From Nodosilinea sp. PGN35 (lineage in GTDB: Bacteria; Cyanobacteriota; Cyanobacteriia; Phormidesmidales; Phormidesmidaceae), in NCBI RefSeq assembly GCF_029109325.1, contig NZ_JAQKQJ010000009.1:62001-126000 (forward strand): a stretch of 64,000 bases of DNA, read 5' to 3'. Under the pieces are notes generated by a model that saw only the letters and a program-made list of their open reading frames with translations, was not told where the DNA came from and made no database searches. This document shows, one piece after another, positions 1 through 9,770 of this stretch. Made by a program: the position numbers and the translations under genes. Within the stretch, counting starts at the first letter, position 1; each line of letters starts with the position of its first letter.

Positions 1-3000
1 GTGGTGGGGGTAGCGGCGATCGCCAACCTCCCCATTGGCAGCGCCTTCGGCTACGTCGCCCTGGGCTGGGTGGTGCTGCAAGTGCTGCAAAGCACCGTCG
101 GTCGCCCCGTTGCCAGCCTGGGCAAACGGGTGGCCAACCGGGCCGCCGGGGTCGATCTGGTCACCAACCGCCGCGACCTGGCCGAGTCGTACCGCGACAA
201 TCTGGCTCAGACCTCCACCCGCTGGGCCGAAGAATTTACTCAGCGCATCAGCGCCTTTAGTCAGGGGGATGTGGTGGCGGCGGTCACGGGAGAACCCACG
301 GGTCTGGCCACGGCAAACGGCGCTGTGTCTGTCAACCCTGGCCCCAATGCCCAGCGCCTGTGGCCCCAGCTCAAACCCGTCCTCGGGCTGCTGGCCATGG
401 CGGTGCTGACGGTGGTGGTGCTGGCGCTGCTGCGCCCCCTGCGCGAGTGGTGGTTTGGCTGGCTGGGCGGCCTGCCAGCCCCCGTCCAGCTGGTGCTAAA
501 CCTGATCTGGATTGGCCTGGTCGCCCTGGTGGTAGCCGGGCTGCTGGCCCCCCTCGAAACCCTAGGCTGGTGGGCAGGCTGGTACGACGACGAAGTCAAC
601 ACCACCGTCAACGCCGGGGAGCTAGCCGATCCCCTGGTTGACCCCAGCCAGGTGAGCCGCTACCTGGTCTACCTCGATGGCATTGGCATCTCCAGTTTTG
701 AGTACCTACCCGACATCGAAGAATTTCTCGACACCCTGGCCCCCAACCTGCCAAAGCATGTGGCGCTGATTCGCGGCATCATGCCCTACTCGGTGATGAA
801 TGCGCCCCTCAACGAAGACCGCCCCCTGTCCTTTTTGTGGCGCTACGCCGACCGGCTGCGGTTTGCCAACCCCATGAGCGTGCTGGGGCTGCTGGTCAAC
901 CTCCGCAACGTGCTGATTGTGGGAGTGTCTGCCGACAAGCGCTACGGCCCGCTCTACAACCAGGGCATTGCCCAGGTGGTGTTTAACGGCCTGGTAAAAA
1001 ATGGCTACCGAGTAGGCAGCGGCACCCCCGTCACCCTGATGGGCTACAGCGGCGGCGGTCAGATGTCCTGCGCCAGCGCCCCCTACCTGAAGCGCGCCCT
1101 GGGGGCACCCATTGACGTAATTTCTTTAGGGGGGGTAATCAGCGCCAACATCAACCTACTCACCCTAGAGCACCTCTACCACCTGTCGGGCGAAAAAGAC
1201 GTGGTGGAAAAGCTTGGCCCCAAGATCTTTCCAGGCCGCTGGCGGCTGTTTCCGCTCTCCTACTGGAACCGGGCCAAGCGGCGGGGCAAGATCAGCTTTG
1301 TCTCTCTGGGGCCGGTGGGGCACCAGGTACCGGGGGGCATTCTTGACCCCAAACTCCTCTTGCCCGACGGTCGCAGCTCCCTGGCTCAGACCATCGACAC
1401 GATCAACGCCATTTTGCGCGGCGACATGCTCGAGGCCGGGCTAGAGCGGGGCGGCAAGGCGAACAACTACGACATTTTTGCCGCCAACCCCCTGGTGCAG
1501 CACCAGAGCTATCCCCTCGACGGGCGGCCCGACCCGGCCCTCTATCGGCCCCTGGGCGACTGGGTAGGGCGGCTGATTTTGCCCGCCAAAGCTGAGCGGT
1601 TTGGCGGGGTCTTCTACGAAGTTCACCACGCACCGGAGGATCACCGGAGGCTGGTGGGCCAGGCGGTCAAGCTGCGCTGGTCAGAGCATCCCCTGACCCA
1701 AAAAATGGTGCAGGCGGTCACCCACGACGTCCACTTTAGCGCCGATGCCGAGTACGCCAGCCGCTTTGGCGGCGTGATCAACCCGGTGCGGCTGAACCAC
1801 TGGCTGCGGGTTGACCCGCTGGAGTCCCTGGCCGGGTCGCTGCCGGGGGATGACTTAATCGCCGTGGTGGAGAATCCCCAGGTGGTGCTGGACAGAGACG
1901 GGGTGACGCTCTTGATCAGCACCCAGCCCATGGAGGTGACGGGGCGCTACTACGCTCTGGTGCAGTTTGTGCAGCCGCTGGGCGGGGACCGCTGGAGCGT
2001 TCGCCACTACAACCGGGACAGCCGCGCCTTTGACGGCCCTGAGGAACAGGTCAGCCTGCCCCCCGTGGCCACCATGGACGTCTACGGCAGCAACCCCTCG
2101 ACGACGCGGGATCTGGAAAAATCGCCCTACAACGAGTCGGGCTGGTACGTCTACGGAGCACAGAACGCCAGCGGTACCTTTGTGGTGCAGGCCCTCGGCC
2201 CCCGCGCCCTGTTTCGCCTGGTGCCCGATCGCGTCGTGTTTGGCGGGGCAAAATCGGCCTACCGCTACATTCGCAAAGAGTCGTGGGCCGATGTGGTGGC
2301 CCAGAAGGGCCGGGTCAGCTCGGTGCTCTGTACGGCGAAAGACAACGGTCGCCCGGAGGCAATCGCGGCGGCCATTGACGAGTGGCAGGTGGGCGATCGC
2401 GCCCTCATTCTCCACACCTACGGCGGCATTGGCGGCAACAAAACCGAGCCCGCCGCCGCCACTCCAATTTTCTTTGGCCACTTTGCCTACGGGCGGGCCG
2501 AGGTGGTGCACGACCCCCTGGCCGACGAAAAGCGGTTTGAAATTCGCTACTACCAGGTCTACGCCCACAACATCGACGGGCTGATCGCAGGCACAGTTCA
2601 CTGGTCGCGCTACCAGGGCGATCGCCAGCGGGGCTGGCTGGGCACGCGGCCCACCTGCGACATTCTGGTCAAGCTCGACGCCTTCAGCCGCTACTACTAC
2701 TTCGACAACGAGCGCCGCTCTCCCCTGGGCCGCATGGAGGCTCACCTCCAGGCCATGACCGCTCGCTACCGCATCGGCGACGGCACGGGCGGCACCTTCG
2801 TCGGCCCCTCCAACAACTGCTCCCAGGACTCGAACCAGGCGCTGTTCGCCAGCTTGCAGGGCATCAGCCTCAGCCTCTACCGCCACGCCGATGCCCTGAT
2901 CGACCAGCACCCCGACCAGGCCGAACCGCTGCACCAGCTGGCGCTGTTTGGCCGCGACCTCAAAGACACCCTGCAACCCCTGGGCGGCCTGCGCCCCGCC

Positions 3001-3222
3001 TGGGAAAAGAACGAGTTCAACCTGGGCAGCTCGATCGAAGACGAGCCCATCCGCAACCTGATCATGGGCCTGGGCAGCTGGCGCACGGTGTTTCCCCGCA
3101 AGGCCAGCGATGTGGTGGTGCACAAGTTTCTCAAGTACGGCGCGTCGGCCTGGGTGTTGCGCACCAGCCAGGTGGGCGGCTACGACCCCGACATTGAACC
3201 GATCGCCCCGATGACCTTCTAA
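1..3222 (+). CDS. Large membrane protein with an alpha/beta-hydrolase-like domain, 5' partial
   Basis: The frame is open from base 1, so the true start may lie upstream. The 1073 residues hold two membrane segments (about 129-148 and 160-183), then a soluble part with a hydrolase-type nucleophile elbow G348-Y-S350-G-G352 preceded by a hydrophobic strand. A second conserved-looking block near the C-terminus carries N-N-C940-S-Q-D943-S-N in a Gly-rich setting, reminiscent of a cysteine-dependent active site. I recall similar long proteins in other cyanobacteria, some called predicted CAAX-protease-related, but I see no classical CAAX-protease motif. Substrate unknown. It may be a serine hydrolase with an added Cys-containing domain facing the cytoplasm or periplasm. 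Confidence 0.7.
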   Translation: MVGVAAIANLPIGSAFGYVALGWVVLQVLQSTVGRPVASLGKRVANRAAGVDLVTNRRDLAESYRDNLAQTSTRWAEEFTQRISAFSQGDVVAAVTGEPTGLATANGAVSVNPGPNAQRLWPQLKPVLGLLAMAVLTVVVLALLRPLREWWFGWLGGLPAPVQLVLNLIWIGLVALVVAGLLAPLETLGWWAGWYDDEVNTTVNAGELADPLVDPSQVSRYLVYLDGIGISSFEYLPDIEEFLDTLAPNLPKHVALIRGIMPYSVMNAPLNEDRPLSFLWRYADRLRFANPMSVLGLLVNLRNVLIVGVSADKRYGPLYNQGIAQVVFNGLVKNGYRVGSGTPVTLMGYSGGGQMSCASAPYLKRALGAPIDVISLGGVISANINLLTLEHLYHLSGEKDVVEKLGPKIFPGRWRLFPLSYWNRAKRRGKISFVSLGPVGHQVPGGILDPKLLLPDGRSSLAQTIDTINAILRGDMLEAGLERGGKANNYDIFAANPLVQHQSYPLDGRPDPALYRPLGDWVGRLILPAKAERFGGVFYEVHHAPEDHRRLVGQAVKLRWSEHPLTQKMVQAVTHDVHFSADAEYASRFGGVINPVRLNHWLRVDPLESLAGSLPGDDLIAVVENPQVVLDRDGVTLLISTQPMEVTGRYYALVQFVQPLGGDRWSVRHYNRDSRAFDGPEEQVSLPPVATMDVYGSNPSTTRDLEKSPYNESGWYVYGAQNASGTFVVQALGPRALFRLVPDRVVFGGAKSAYRYIRKESWADVVAQKGRVSSVLCTAKDNGRPEAIAAAIDEWQVGDRALILHTYGGIGGNKTEPAAATPIFFGHFAYGRAEVVHDPLADEKRFEIRYYQVYAHNIDGLIAGTVHWSRYQGDRQRGWLGTRPTCDILVKLDAFSRYYYFDNERRSPLGRMEAHLQAMTARYRIGDGTGGTFVGPSNNCSQDSNQALFASLQGISLSLYRHADALIDQHPDQAEPLHQLALFGRDLKDTLQPLGGLRPAWEKNEFNLGSSIEDEPIRNLIMGLGSWRTVFPRKASDVVVHKFLKYGASAWVLRTSQVGGYDPDIEPIAPMTF

Positions 3223-3370
3223 AGACCCTGGCCCTGGGACAGCCGGGACGGCTATTCCACAGGAGTTTTCTACAAGCCCCTGAAGCCTGGTGGATCAGCC
3301 TTCTGTGGCATGGGCCTCTAGCCCCAGCCCCGATCGCGGGTAAACCGGGCTAAGCGCAGCCATCGCCAAA

Positions 3371-5710
3371 TCACACCTCAATTACCACTCGCAGGTTGCC
3401 CCGCTTGCGTACCACCCGGCAGGCGGTAGCTTCGTGGGAGCGCTCAAACTCCAGATCGAGCAGGGTTTCGCCCACCTTAAAGTTGCTGATCGCCATATAG
3501 CTGACCGAGGCGGGCAGAGTGGGCTGCACAATGCGCAGGCAATTGTTGGCTACCTCAGGGACTAAATTGACCATGAGCTGCAACAGCTGAAACATCGTGC
3601 CCGTGGCCCAGGCCTGGGGGGAACAGGCCACCGGATAGCGCACCGGGCGGCTGGTGGGGGTGCGCTCAAAGCCGCAGAATAGCTCGGGGGGGCGCTGGTA
3701 GGGCTGCACAATGGTCATGTCAAAAATGCCCTGGGCAATTTCGAGGGCCTGCTCGGTATGGCCCAAGGCCCTGAGCCCGGCAGCAATCATGCCGTTGTCG
3801 TGGGGCCACACCGAGCCGATGTGGTAGCCCATGGGGTTGTAGGCGGGCGAACTGCTGCTGAGGGTGCGAATGCCCCAGCCGCAAAACAGATCGGGGGCCT
3901 GGAGCCGCTTGGCTACGCTGGAGGCCTTGTCGGGCGACAGAATGCCCGTGCCCAGGCAGTGCCCCGGATTGGAGGTGATGCTGTCCACCGGCTGGCCCTG
4001 GCCGTCGAGGGCGAGGGCTACGTAGCCCTGCTCAGGCAGCCAAAAGTCGCCCTCGAAGCGCTCTTTGAGATCCTGGGCCTCGGCTCGCCAGCGATCGCCC
4101 AGGTCGGGCCGCTGCATGAGTTCCGCCAGGGGGGCCAGGCGCGTTTTGGCGGCGTAGACGTAGCCCTGCACTTCAGCCAGGGCGATCGCCCCTTCGGCCA
4201 GTTTGCCGGTCGCATCCACAATGCAGTCGCCCGAATCTTTCCACCCCTGGTTGATCAGGCCCCCCGGCGACTGGCGGTAGTAGGTGACGTAGCCGGTTTT
4301 GGCGCTGCTGCGATCGATCCAGTCCATGGCGGCCAGGGCGTTGGGCCACAGCGCTTCCAGCAGGGTGCGATCGCCCTTCCAGGCGTAGTAGTCGGCGTAG
4401 AGCATCAGCCACAGGGGAGTGGCGTCCACGGTGCCGTAGTAGGGGGTGTGGGGCACCTCGCCGCTGCGCGACATCTCCCCAAACCGCAGCTCGTGGAGAA
4501 TTTTCCCCGGCTCTTCCTCGCGCCAGTCATCGTTGTGCTGGCCCTGGTAGGCGGCCAGCACCGTCAGGGTCTGGCGCGCCAGGTCGGGGTTGAGCATCAG
4601 GGTTTGCATGGCGGCAATGATCGAATCGCGGCCAAACAGGGTTGAAAACCAGGGCACCCCCGCCGAGAGAATTTTGCCGTCGCCAAAGGTCTGTCCCAGC
4701 AGATAGATATCCTGCTCGGCCCGCTCGATAATCTGGTTGAGGGCTCGGTTGTCGGTGCGAATGCAGGTCACCCCCTCCCGCCAGCGCTGCTCTTCCACGG
4801 TCTCTGCCGCCACCGCCTGGCCCAGGGTCGCCGGAAGGTTAACCGCCGACAGCGGCTGGTTGTCTAAGCAGGGCTGCAAGCGGTAGCCCAGCACCTCGGT
4901 GGCGTGGGGGTGCAGCGCCAGCCGCCAGATCGCCGTGTAGCCCTCAAAGCGATCGGGGGGCCGCTGATAAAACTGAATTCTCGACTCCATCAGCAGTTGG
5001 TCAACCCCCTGGTAGGCCAGGGTGAGTTCGACGCCATCGTCGCTGAGGTAGCCGCCTTTAAATACGGGCTTTGACTCTGCGGCCAGCTCTACCGGGCGGA
5101 GCAGCGTGCCGGTTTTTTCCCGCACCTGGCCCCGAATCTCAAATAGATCGGCAAAGTCAGCATCAAAGCTAATGCTCAGCTCAAACTCGACCGGTTTGGT
5201 GCTGTAGTTGGTCAGGGTGAGTTCTTCAAACAGGCCGCCTTGCAGCACCAGATCCCGCTGCATGCCAATGGTTTCGGCGCGAATTTCACCGCGCTTGTCG
5301 TCGCTGGCAATGTAGGGGTTGGCGCACAGGGCCGAGAGGGCAAACCCCTGCTGGGCGGTGCTGCTGAGCAAAAGGGGCGGCTGCCCCTCAAACTGTAGCT
5401 CTAGGCGACTGAGAAACCGAGTGTCTCGGCAAAACAGCCCCATGCTGGAGGTGACCTGGGTCTCCTCGCAGGCCGCCACGTTGCCCAGGGTGTCGGTAAT
5501 CAAAAATAGATCGTTGCCCTTGAGGGTCAGCGTGGGCTGCTGCCGCTTAATCGTGGTGTAGGGCCATTCTGGCACCGGCACCTGCTGGGCGGGGGCAAAG
5601 GTGCGCCCCCCCAACTCCACAAGGTTAAGCGATTCGTTGAGCAAGTCTGCCGCTGAGTCACCCCCCCGCTGATTTTGATTAGACAATTCACTCATGGTCG
5701 TGCTGCTCAC
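3371..5710 (-). CDS. Amylo-alpha-1,6-glucosidase family (glycogen-debranching-type) protein
   Basis: 779 residues. An N-terminal beta-rich domain (about 50-270) has the pattern of the bacterial glycogen-debranching N domain (SSMGLFCRDTRFLSRLEL). An (alpha/alpha)6 barrel follows (about 330-740) with FGRDSIIAA near residue 358 and DATPLWLML near 428, both typical of the GDE_C/amylo-alpha-1,6-glucosidase family. Members trim alpha-1,6 branches or act on related oligosaccharides; the exact substrate cannot be read from sequence. It starts 6 bases after the stop of a family 4 glycosyltransferase on the same strand, so the two are very likely cotranscribed in carbohydrate metabolism. No signal peptide is seen. 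Confidence 0.88.
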   Translation of the reverse strand: MSSTTMSELSNQNQRGGDSAADLLNESLNLVELGGRTFAPAQQVPVPEWPYTTIKRQQPTLTLKGNDLFLITDTLGNVAACEETQVTSSMGLFCRDTRFLSRLELQFEGQPPLLLSSTAQQGFALSALCANPYIASDDKRGEIRAETIGMQRDLVLQGGLFEELTLTNYSTKPVEFELSISFDADFADLFEIRGQVREKTGTLLRPVELAAESKPVFKGGYLSDDGVELTLAYQGVDQLLMESRIQFYQRPPDRFEGYTAIWRLALHPHATEVLGYRLQPCLDNQPLSAVNLPATLGQAVAAETVEEQRWREGVTCIRTDNRALNQIIERAEQDIYLLGQTFGDGKILSAGVPWFSTLFGRDSIIAAMQTLMLNPDLARQTLTVLAAYQGQHNDDWREEEPGKILHELRFGEMSRSGEVPHTPYYGTVDATPLWLMLYADYYAWKGDRTLLEALWPNALAAMDWIDRSSAKTGYVTYYRQSPGGLINQGWKDSGDCIVDATGKLAEGAIALAEVQGYVYAAKTRLAPLAELMQRPDLGDRWRAEAQDLKERFEGDFWLPEQGYVALALDGQGQPVDSITSNPGHCLGTGILSPDKASSVAKRLQAPDLFCGWGIRTLSSSSPAYNPMGYHIGSVWPHDNGMIAAGLRALGHTEQALEIAQGIFDMTIVQPYQRPPELFCGFERTPTSRPVRYPVACSPQAWATGTMFQLLQLMVNLVPEVANNCLRIVQPTLPASVSYMAISNFKVGETLLDLEFERSHEATACRVVRKRGNLRVVIEV

Positions 5711-5716
5711 AGGGGT

Positions 5717-6841
5717 CTATAGGGTAGCCTTGATCGGCTCAGGTCGCCCAGGGTGCCAATCCACTCTGGCGGGTTGGGGCCGATAGGAGCGCCCAGGGCG
5801 ATCGCCCAGCACCTGCCGGTAGACGGCCTCATAGCCATTCACCATGCGCTCTACGCTAAAGTTGAGGGCCACGTGGTCGCGGCAGTCTTGCCGCTCAATG
5901 CACCGCTCAATGCGATGAATGCGGGTCACCGCCGCCACGCAGTCGTCAACGCTGGGGCACAGAAAGCCTGTTTTACCGTCCACCACAATTTCCGGTGCTG
6001 CGCCCATGGGCATAGCGATCACTGGGGTGCCGCTGGCCATCGACTCGGCCATCACCAGGCCAAAGGGCTCTGGCCAGGAAATGGGGAACAGCGTGGCCGT
6101 GGCCCTGCCGACCAGCTCTTTTTTGAGAGACTGACTGACTTCGCCCAAAAACTGAACCTGCTCGCCGTCAATCTGCGGGGCCACCTGGGCCTCAAAGAAT
6201 TCCTTTTCTTCAAAACTGACTTTGCCCGCCATTTTTAGCGGCAGGCCGCTGCGCCGGGCAATCTCGATCGCCCGGTGGGGGCCTTTGGCCTCTGACATGC
6301 GCCCCAAAAAGGCCAGGTAGGGCGGCTGCTCTGGCTGGGGGTAAAACTCAAACTGCTCCAGGGCGATCGCATTGTAGACCGTTGCCACATAGTTCAGATC
6401 TAGGTCGTGGCGCTGGTGGGCGTTAGAAATACTGACTAAATTTTGCTGCCGGTGCTGGCTAAAGAGCCGTTCACAGCGGGGGGTGAAGGGCAGATGGGAG
6501 GTGTGCACCACCGGGGTCTGGCTGCGCTGGGCGTAGGGCAGGGCCGCTGCCCCCACGTGGCAGTGAATGATGTCGAACTCATCGGCCACAGCAAAAATTT
6601 TGGCCAGCTGCTGCTGCTCGTAGCGCTCGTAGGCTGGCGGCATTACCCCCAGCGGGCGCAGGGCGCGATCGCAGCCCGGCACCAGCCGAGCCGATGTCTC
6701 TGAATCGCCGGTTGCAAACAGCGTCACCTGGTGCCCGCGCCGCACCAGTTCTTCAGTCAATAGACTGACAATCATCTCTGTGCCACCGTAGGCTAGGGGC
6801 GGCACTTGCTCCCACAGCGGTGTTACCTGTGCTATGCGCAT
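5717..6841 (-). CDS. Glycosyltransferase family 4
   Basis: 374 residues from the ATG at 6841 (MRIAQVTPLWEQVPP). A longer frame to 6901 adds 20 residues lacking the normal GT-B opening, so the inner start is preferred. The N-terminal Rossmann half has the glycine-rich PLAYGGTEM loop; the C-terminal half has GRMSEAKGPHRAIEIA and the EPFGLVMAESMASGTPV donor-site E-x7-E motif. Retaining GT4 enzymes transfer sugar from nucleotide-sugars. It is the first gene of a probable two-gene operon with the debranching-type enzyme, suggesting a role in glucan or oligosaccharide turnover. The acceptor is unknown. Confidence 0.9.
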   Translation of the reverse strand: MRIAQVTPLWEQVPPLAYGGTEMIVSLLTEELVRRGHQVTLFATGDSETSARLVPGCDRALRPLGVMPPAYERYEQQQLAKIFAVADEFDIIHCHVGAAALPYAQRSQTPVVHTSHLPFTPRCERLFSQHRQQNLVSISNAHQRHDLDLNYVATVYNAIALEQFEFYPQPEQPPYLAFLGRMSEAKGPHRAIEIARRSGLPLKMAGKVSFEEKEFFEAQVAPQIDGEQVQFLGEVSQSLKKELVGRATATLFPISWPEPFGLVMAESMASGTPVIAMPMGAAPEIVVDGKTGFLCPSVDDCVAAVTRIHRIERCIERQDCRDHVALNFSVERMVNGYEAVYRQVLGDRPGRSYRPQPARVDWHPGRPEPIKATL

Positions 6842-7289
6842 ATACCCTCTCAGGCTAGTAGTTTTAGGCAAAATTCCACTGCTCTGCGGTGCTCCAATCA
6901 AACCTTGGATCGCTAGACCCAGGAGCTAGCTTTCGACCCTTCAGACCTGCCGCAGCAGGCCGACGGCATAGAGGTATTAGAAAATTAAAATGATGCCTAA
7001 GATCATGGGCAAAACCGTCCAGCGGTTCACTGCTTTACGGCTTTATTAGATGCAACCTACAGTGCTTATAGCATTTCCCATAGAGAACGTTGAGACCTTT
7101 ATCTTTTGAGGGAGATTCAAACTACCCCCGCAGAAATCTCTCTTTAAGCACCCCTCTAAACAATGAATTATGGCTCTCCAGACAGAGCGATCGCGGCTAA
7201 ATTTTCTGCGTTAAGGTCGGGTATCTGCGGGGAACAAGCCATCTCATGCCTGCGCCCTCCTAAGATTCGCAAGGAACTTGGGAGATGTC
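6842..7289. other. Gene-free stretch upstream of the glycosyltransferase operon
   Basis: About 450 bases with no convincing coding frame. It is AT-richer than the flanking genes and should carry the promoter of the leftward glycosyltransferase operon. No clear -35/-10 pair, riboswitch or terminator was recognised. It runs directly into a MITE-like repeat. Confidence 0.5.
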
Positions 7290-7394
7290 ATACCGAATTC
7301 TAGCTGTATAACCCCGGTCTGTAGGGACATTGCACCGCAGTGCCCCTACGGGCTCTCTGTTTTGACTCGGGGTTTCCCAAAGCGAATTGGATAT
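7290..7394. repeat. MITE-like palindromic repeat, family B, copy 1
   Basis: A 105-base element closely matching 44288-44393. Its ends are imperfect inverted repeats (left ATACCGAATTC, right end read in reverse ATATCCAATTC). The interior has a hairpin built on GTAGGGACATTGC and GCAGTGCCCCTAC, followed by a shared block ending GGGGTTTCCCAAAGC. There is no coding frame. It sits just downstream of the C-terminal dnaE half. The short size, terminal inverted repeats and two intergenic copies fit a non-autonomous mobile element. Confidence 0.75.
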
Positions 7395-7419
7395 CAATCG
7401 TTTGGGGTTCCCTGGGCCG

Positions 7420-8772
7420 CTACGCGCTGATCAGCGGTGTGGCCTTGGCCTGAAAGTTGGCGTTCACCAGGGCCGCCACCGCCGCCTCGGGGTCTTTGAC
7501 CCGGAATTGCGCCCCCAGTCGCACAAACTGCCGCTGCCGATCGGCCCCGATCACCGCAATCACCGGCACCCGGGCGTACTTGGGGTCGTCGCCCTGGTTG
7601 TTGCGAATCACGTTGCGCAGGCGGTGCTGCTGCTCGATGTCGCCCGCCAGGCGGGGGTCTAGCTCCACCATCACCATACGCACGTCTTCGACGGGTTCGG
7701 CGTCGTCGATGATGAACTGGACGCGATCGTCGCGGCGATCGACCTTGCCCCAGACCATCAGCCGCCGGTCGGTGGCAATGTGCTGGCCGATGCGCTCAAA
7801 GGATTTGGGAAAGACCACGGCTTCCGACTGGCCGGTGAGGTCTTCGAGCTGCACGATCGCCATCCGATCGCCCTTTTTGGTCACTACCGGCTTGACGCTG
7901 GCCAGAATTACGATCGCGCTCAGGGTGACATTGTCGGGCTGCTCGTGCAGCTCCGCCAGGTTGATGGGGGCCAGCACCCGCGCCGATCGCTGCACCGACT
8001 TGAGCGGGTGGTCAGAGATGTAGAAGCCCAGCAGCTCTTTTTCCTGGCGCAGTTTTTCCTGGGCCTCGAAGTCGGCCACCGGAGGCGCTTTGGGCGCGGT
8101 TTCGTAACCCGCTGCGGGGGATGCGGCCTGACTGTCGCCACCGCCCAGCACCATGTCGAACAGGTTGCCCTGGCCGATCTCGCGATCCTTGGCGCGGCCC
8201 TGGGCCCACTCGATCACCAGGGGCAGATCCTGCATCAGCTGGTTGCGGTTGGGGTTGATGGGGTCGAGGGCCCCAGAGAGAATCAGCGATTCTAGGGCGC
8301 GGCGGTTGACCGAGTGCAGATCGACGCGATCGCACAGCTCCGCCAGCGATTTGAACGACCCCTCCGCCTCGCGGTGCTTGAGAATGCACTCGATCGCCCC
8401 CAGGCCCACGTTGCGCACCGCCGAGAGGCCAAACAAAATGCTCTTGCCCTCGGGGGTAAAATCGACCAGCGATCGGTTGATGTCGGGGGGCAGCACCTCA
8501 ATGCCCATGGCGATGCAGTTGCCGATGTGCATCTGCACCTTGTCCTGGTCGCCGCTGTTGGAGGTCAGCAGCGCCGCCATGTACTCCACCGGGTAGTTGG
8601 CCTTCAGGTAGGCCGTCTGAAAGGTGACAAACCCGTAGGCGGTCGAGTGCGACTTGTTGAAGCAGTTGGCCGCCACCTGACCGTCGGCCAGCAAAAAGTT
8701 GTGGTCGCGGGCCACCCCAATGTCGTAGACGGGCTGCACACCCAGGGACCGACGGCTGATGATTTTGGCCAT
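7420..8772 (-). CDS. dnaE-C: DNA polymerase III alpha subunit, C-terminal half preceded by split-intein IntC
   Basis: 450 residues. Residues 1-36 are the C-terminal intein fragment: YDIGV-RDHNF is block F and the fragment ends VAAN36, directly followed by the +1 nucleophile Cys37 (CFNKSHSTAYGF). The rest is the C-terminal part of replicative DnaE with its OB-fold region (about 300-370). In cyanobacteria IntC binds IntN on the other half and trans-splicing joins the exteins, here 757 + 414 = 1171 residues. The partner gene is at 23807-26404 on the opposite strand. IntC has all expected terminal residues, so splicing should work. Start: ATG at 8772, preceded by a GAGGT ribosome site. Confidence 0.97.
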   Translation of the reverse strand: MAKIISRRSLGVQPVYDIGVARDHNFLLADGQVAANCFNKSHSTAYGFVTFQTAYLKANYPVEYMAALLTSNSGDQDKVQMHIGNCIAMGIEVLPPDINRSLVDFTPEGKSILFGLSAVRNVGLGAIECILKHREAEGSFKSLAELCDRVDLHSVNRRALESLILSGALDPINPNRNQLMQDLPLVIEWAQGRAKDREIGQGNLFDMVLGGGDSQAASPAAGYETAPKAPPVADFEAQEKLRQEKELLGFYISDHPLKSVQRSARVLAPINLAELHEQPDNVTLSAIVILASVKPVVTKKGDRMAIVQLEDLTGQSEAVVFPKSFERIGQHIATDRRLMVWGKVDRRDDRVQFIIDDAEPVEDVRMVMVELDPRLAGDIEQQHRLRNVIRNNQGDDPKYARVPVIAVIGADRQRQFVRLGAQFRVKDPEAAVAALVNANFQAKATPLISA

Positions 8773-8867
8773 GGCTAACCTCGTTTCACCTCAATCTACT
8801 GAATCCGGCACGGCTGAATTTGACTAAACTATGGCCTCATCTCTAGAGGTGGCCTAGCGCAACGACT

Positions 8868-8959
8868 GATGTAACCGCAGTCAATTGGGTTTTGAACGCT
8901 TGAACGATTGAACGATTGAACGTTTTTAGAGAAATTGTCCTGACCAGACTGGCTACATC
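8868..8959. repeat. Palindromic intergenic repeat, family A, copy 1
   Basis: The right arm reads AAATTGTCCTGACCAGACT then GGCTACATC. The left arm begins GATGTAACCGCAGTC, an imperfect inverted copy of that end. Between them is a short tandem of the unit TTGAACGA. The same right-arm sequence recurs at 15056-15153 and 32736-32842. It lies in the gap between dnaE-C and ureF and has no coding potential. Confidence 0.6.
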
Positions 8960-9056
8960 TACCTCCAAACTCAGGTTTTAGTTTACGGTCAATGTCTGAT
9001 TCTAGAACCCCAGCGCAGCTATCTGTCATATCTGAGATGATGTCGGGGACTCAGCC

Positions 9057-9770
9057 CTAGCTGCGAAACAGGCGCGTGTAGAGGGCTTCGTGCTGCATGG
9101 TCGCCAGCGATGTGCCCCAGCTGCTGAGGCAGAGGTCGTCAAGGGCGGGGGTGGCCAGGGCGCGATCGCCCGCCGACTCTAGGCTGGGGTACAGCTCCAG
9201 CAGCATCTCCTGCCCCACGGTCTGCCCCAGGGGAATCAGCTTCACGGCGCTGGTGATCAGGTTCGCCGCCCAGCTGTGCAGGTAGCCCAGCACCGCCGCC
9301 GAGCCATCGATCTCCCACCGGGCGGCCACCAAAGCAAAGGCGACGGCGAAGTTACAGGGGTTGCCCGCCGCACTAAACCAGGGCTTGAGATCGGGGTGCA
9401 GATGCGTGCCAACCCGCACCAGGGCGCGCCCCATGGCCCAGCTCTGCTGGCGGGTTTCTTCGCCGTCGCGCAGGGCCGAGAGCTGGTGGTTGAGGGGGGC
9501 GATCGCCGCCGCCGTCGGCCTCTCCTCTGGGCTCCCCAGCCCCGCCTGCCCGGCGGCGGTGTGCACCAGGGCCACGGCGACAGCGTCAAGCAAAACCAGG
9601 CCGTGGGCCAGCTCCTGGGTAAGCCACTGCACCAGGCTGTCTGGGGTCGTCACGATCCCCTGTTCAACCAGAGTCTCCAGCCCTTCAGAATAGCTGTAGG
9701 CCCCGACGGGCAGCGCTGGACTGGTGAGCTGGAGCAGCCGCAGCAGGGCCTGGGTCTCAATTGTGGTCAT
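9057..9770 (-). CDS. ureF: Urease accessory protein UreF
   Basis: 237 residues from the ATG at 9770 (MTTIETQALLRLLQLTSPALPVG). The upstream extension to 9824 lies inside ureE and is not needed. The all-helical protein has the family opening SPALPVGAYSYSEGLE and the C-terminal SWAANLITSAVKLIPLGQ stretch. UreF works with UreD and UreG to load nickel into urease. The start overlaps the end of ureE by 14 bases, indicating translational coupling. Neither ureG nor the ureABC structural genes are in the window, so this is a detached ureEF pair. Confidence 0.95.
   Translation of the reverse strand: MTTIETQALLRLLQLTSPALPVGAYSYSEGLETLVEQGIVTTPDSLVQWLTQELAHGLVLLDAVAVALVHTAAGQAGLGSPEERPTAAAIAPLNHQLSALRDGEETRQQSWAMGRALVRVGTHLHPDLKPWFSAAGNPCNFAVAFALVAARWEIDGSAAVLGYLHSWAANLITSAVKLIPLGQTVGQEMLLELYPSLESAGDRALATPALDDLCLSSWGTSLATMQHEALYTRLFRS

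Noticed and set aside
1855..3123. 422-residue minus-strand frame opposite the first gene
   Set aside because: A high-GC antisense shadow with repetitive His/Ala/Val/Gly composition and no domain; the plus-strand gene is far more protein-like.
8893..8925. CRISPR-like short repeats (TTGAACGA units)
   Set aside because: Units are directly adjacent with no spacers; they are the core of a family A palindromic element.
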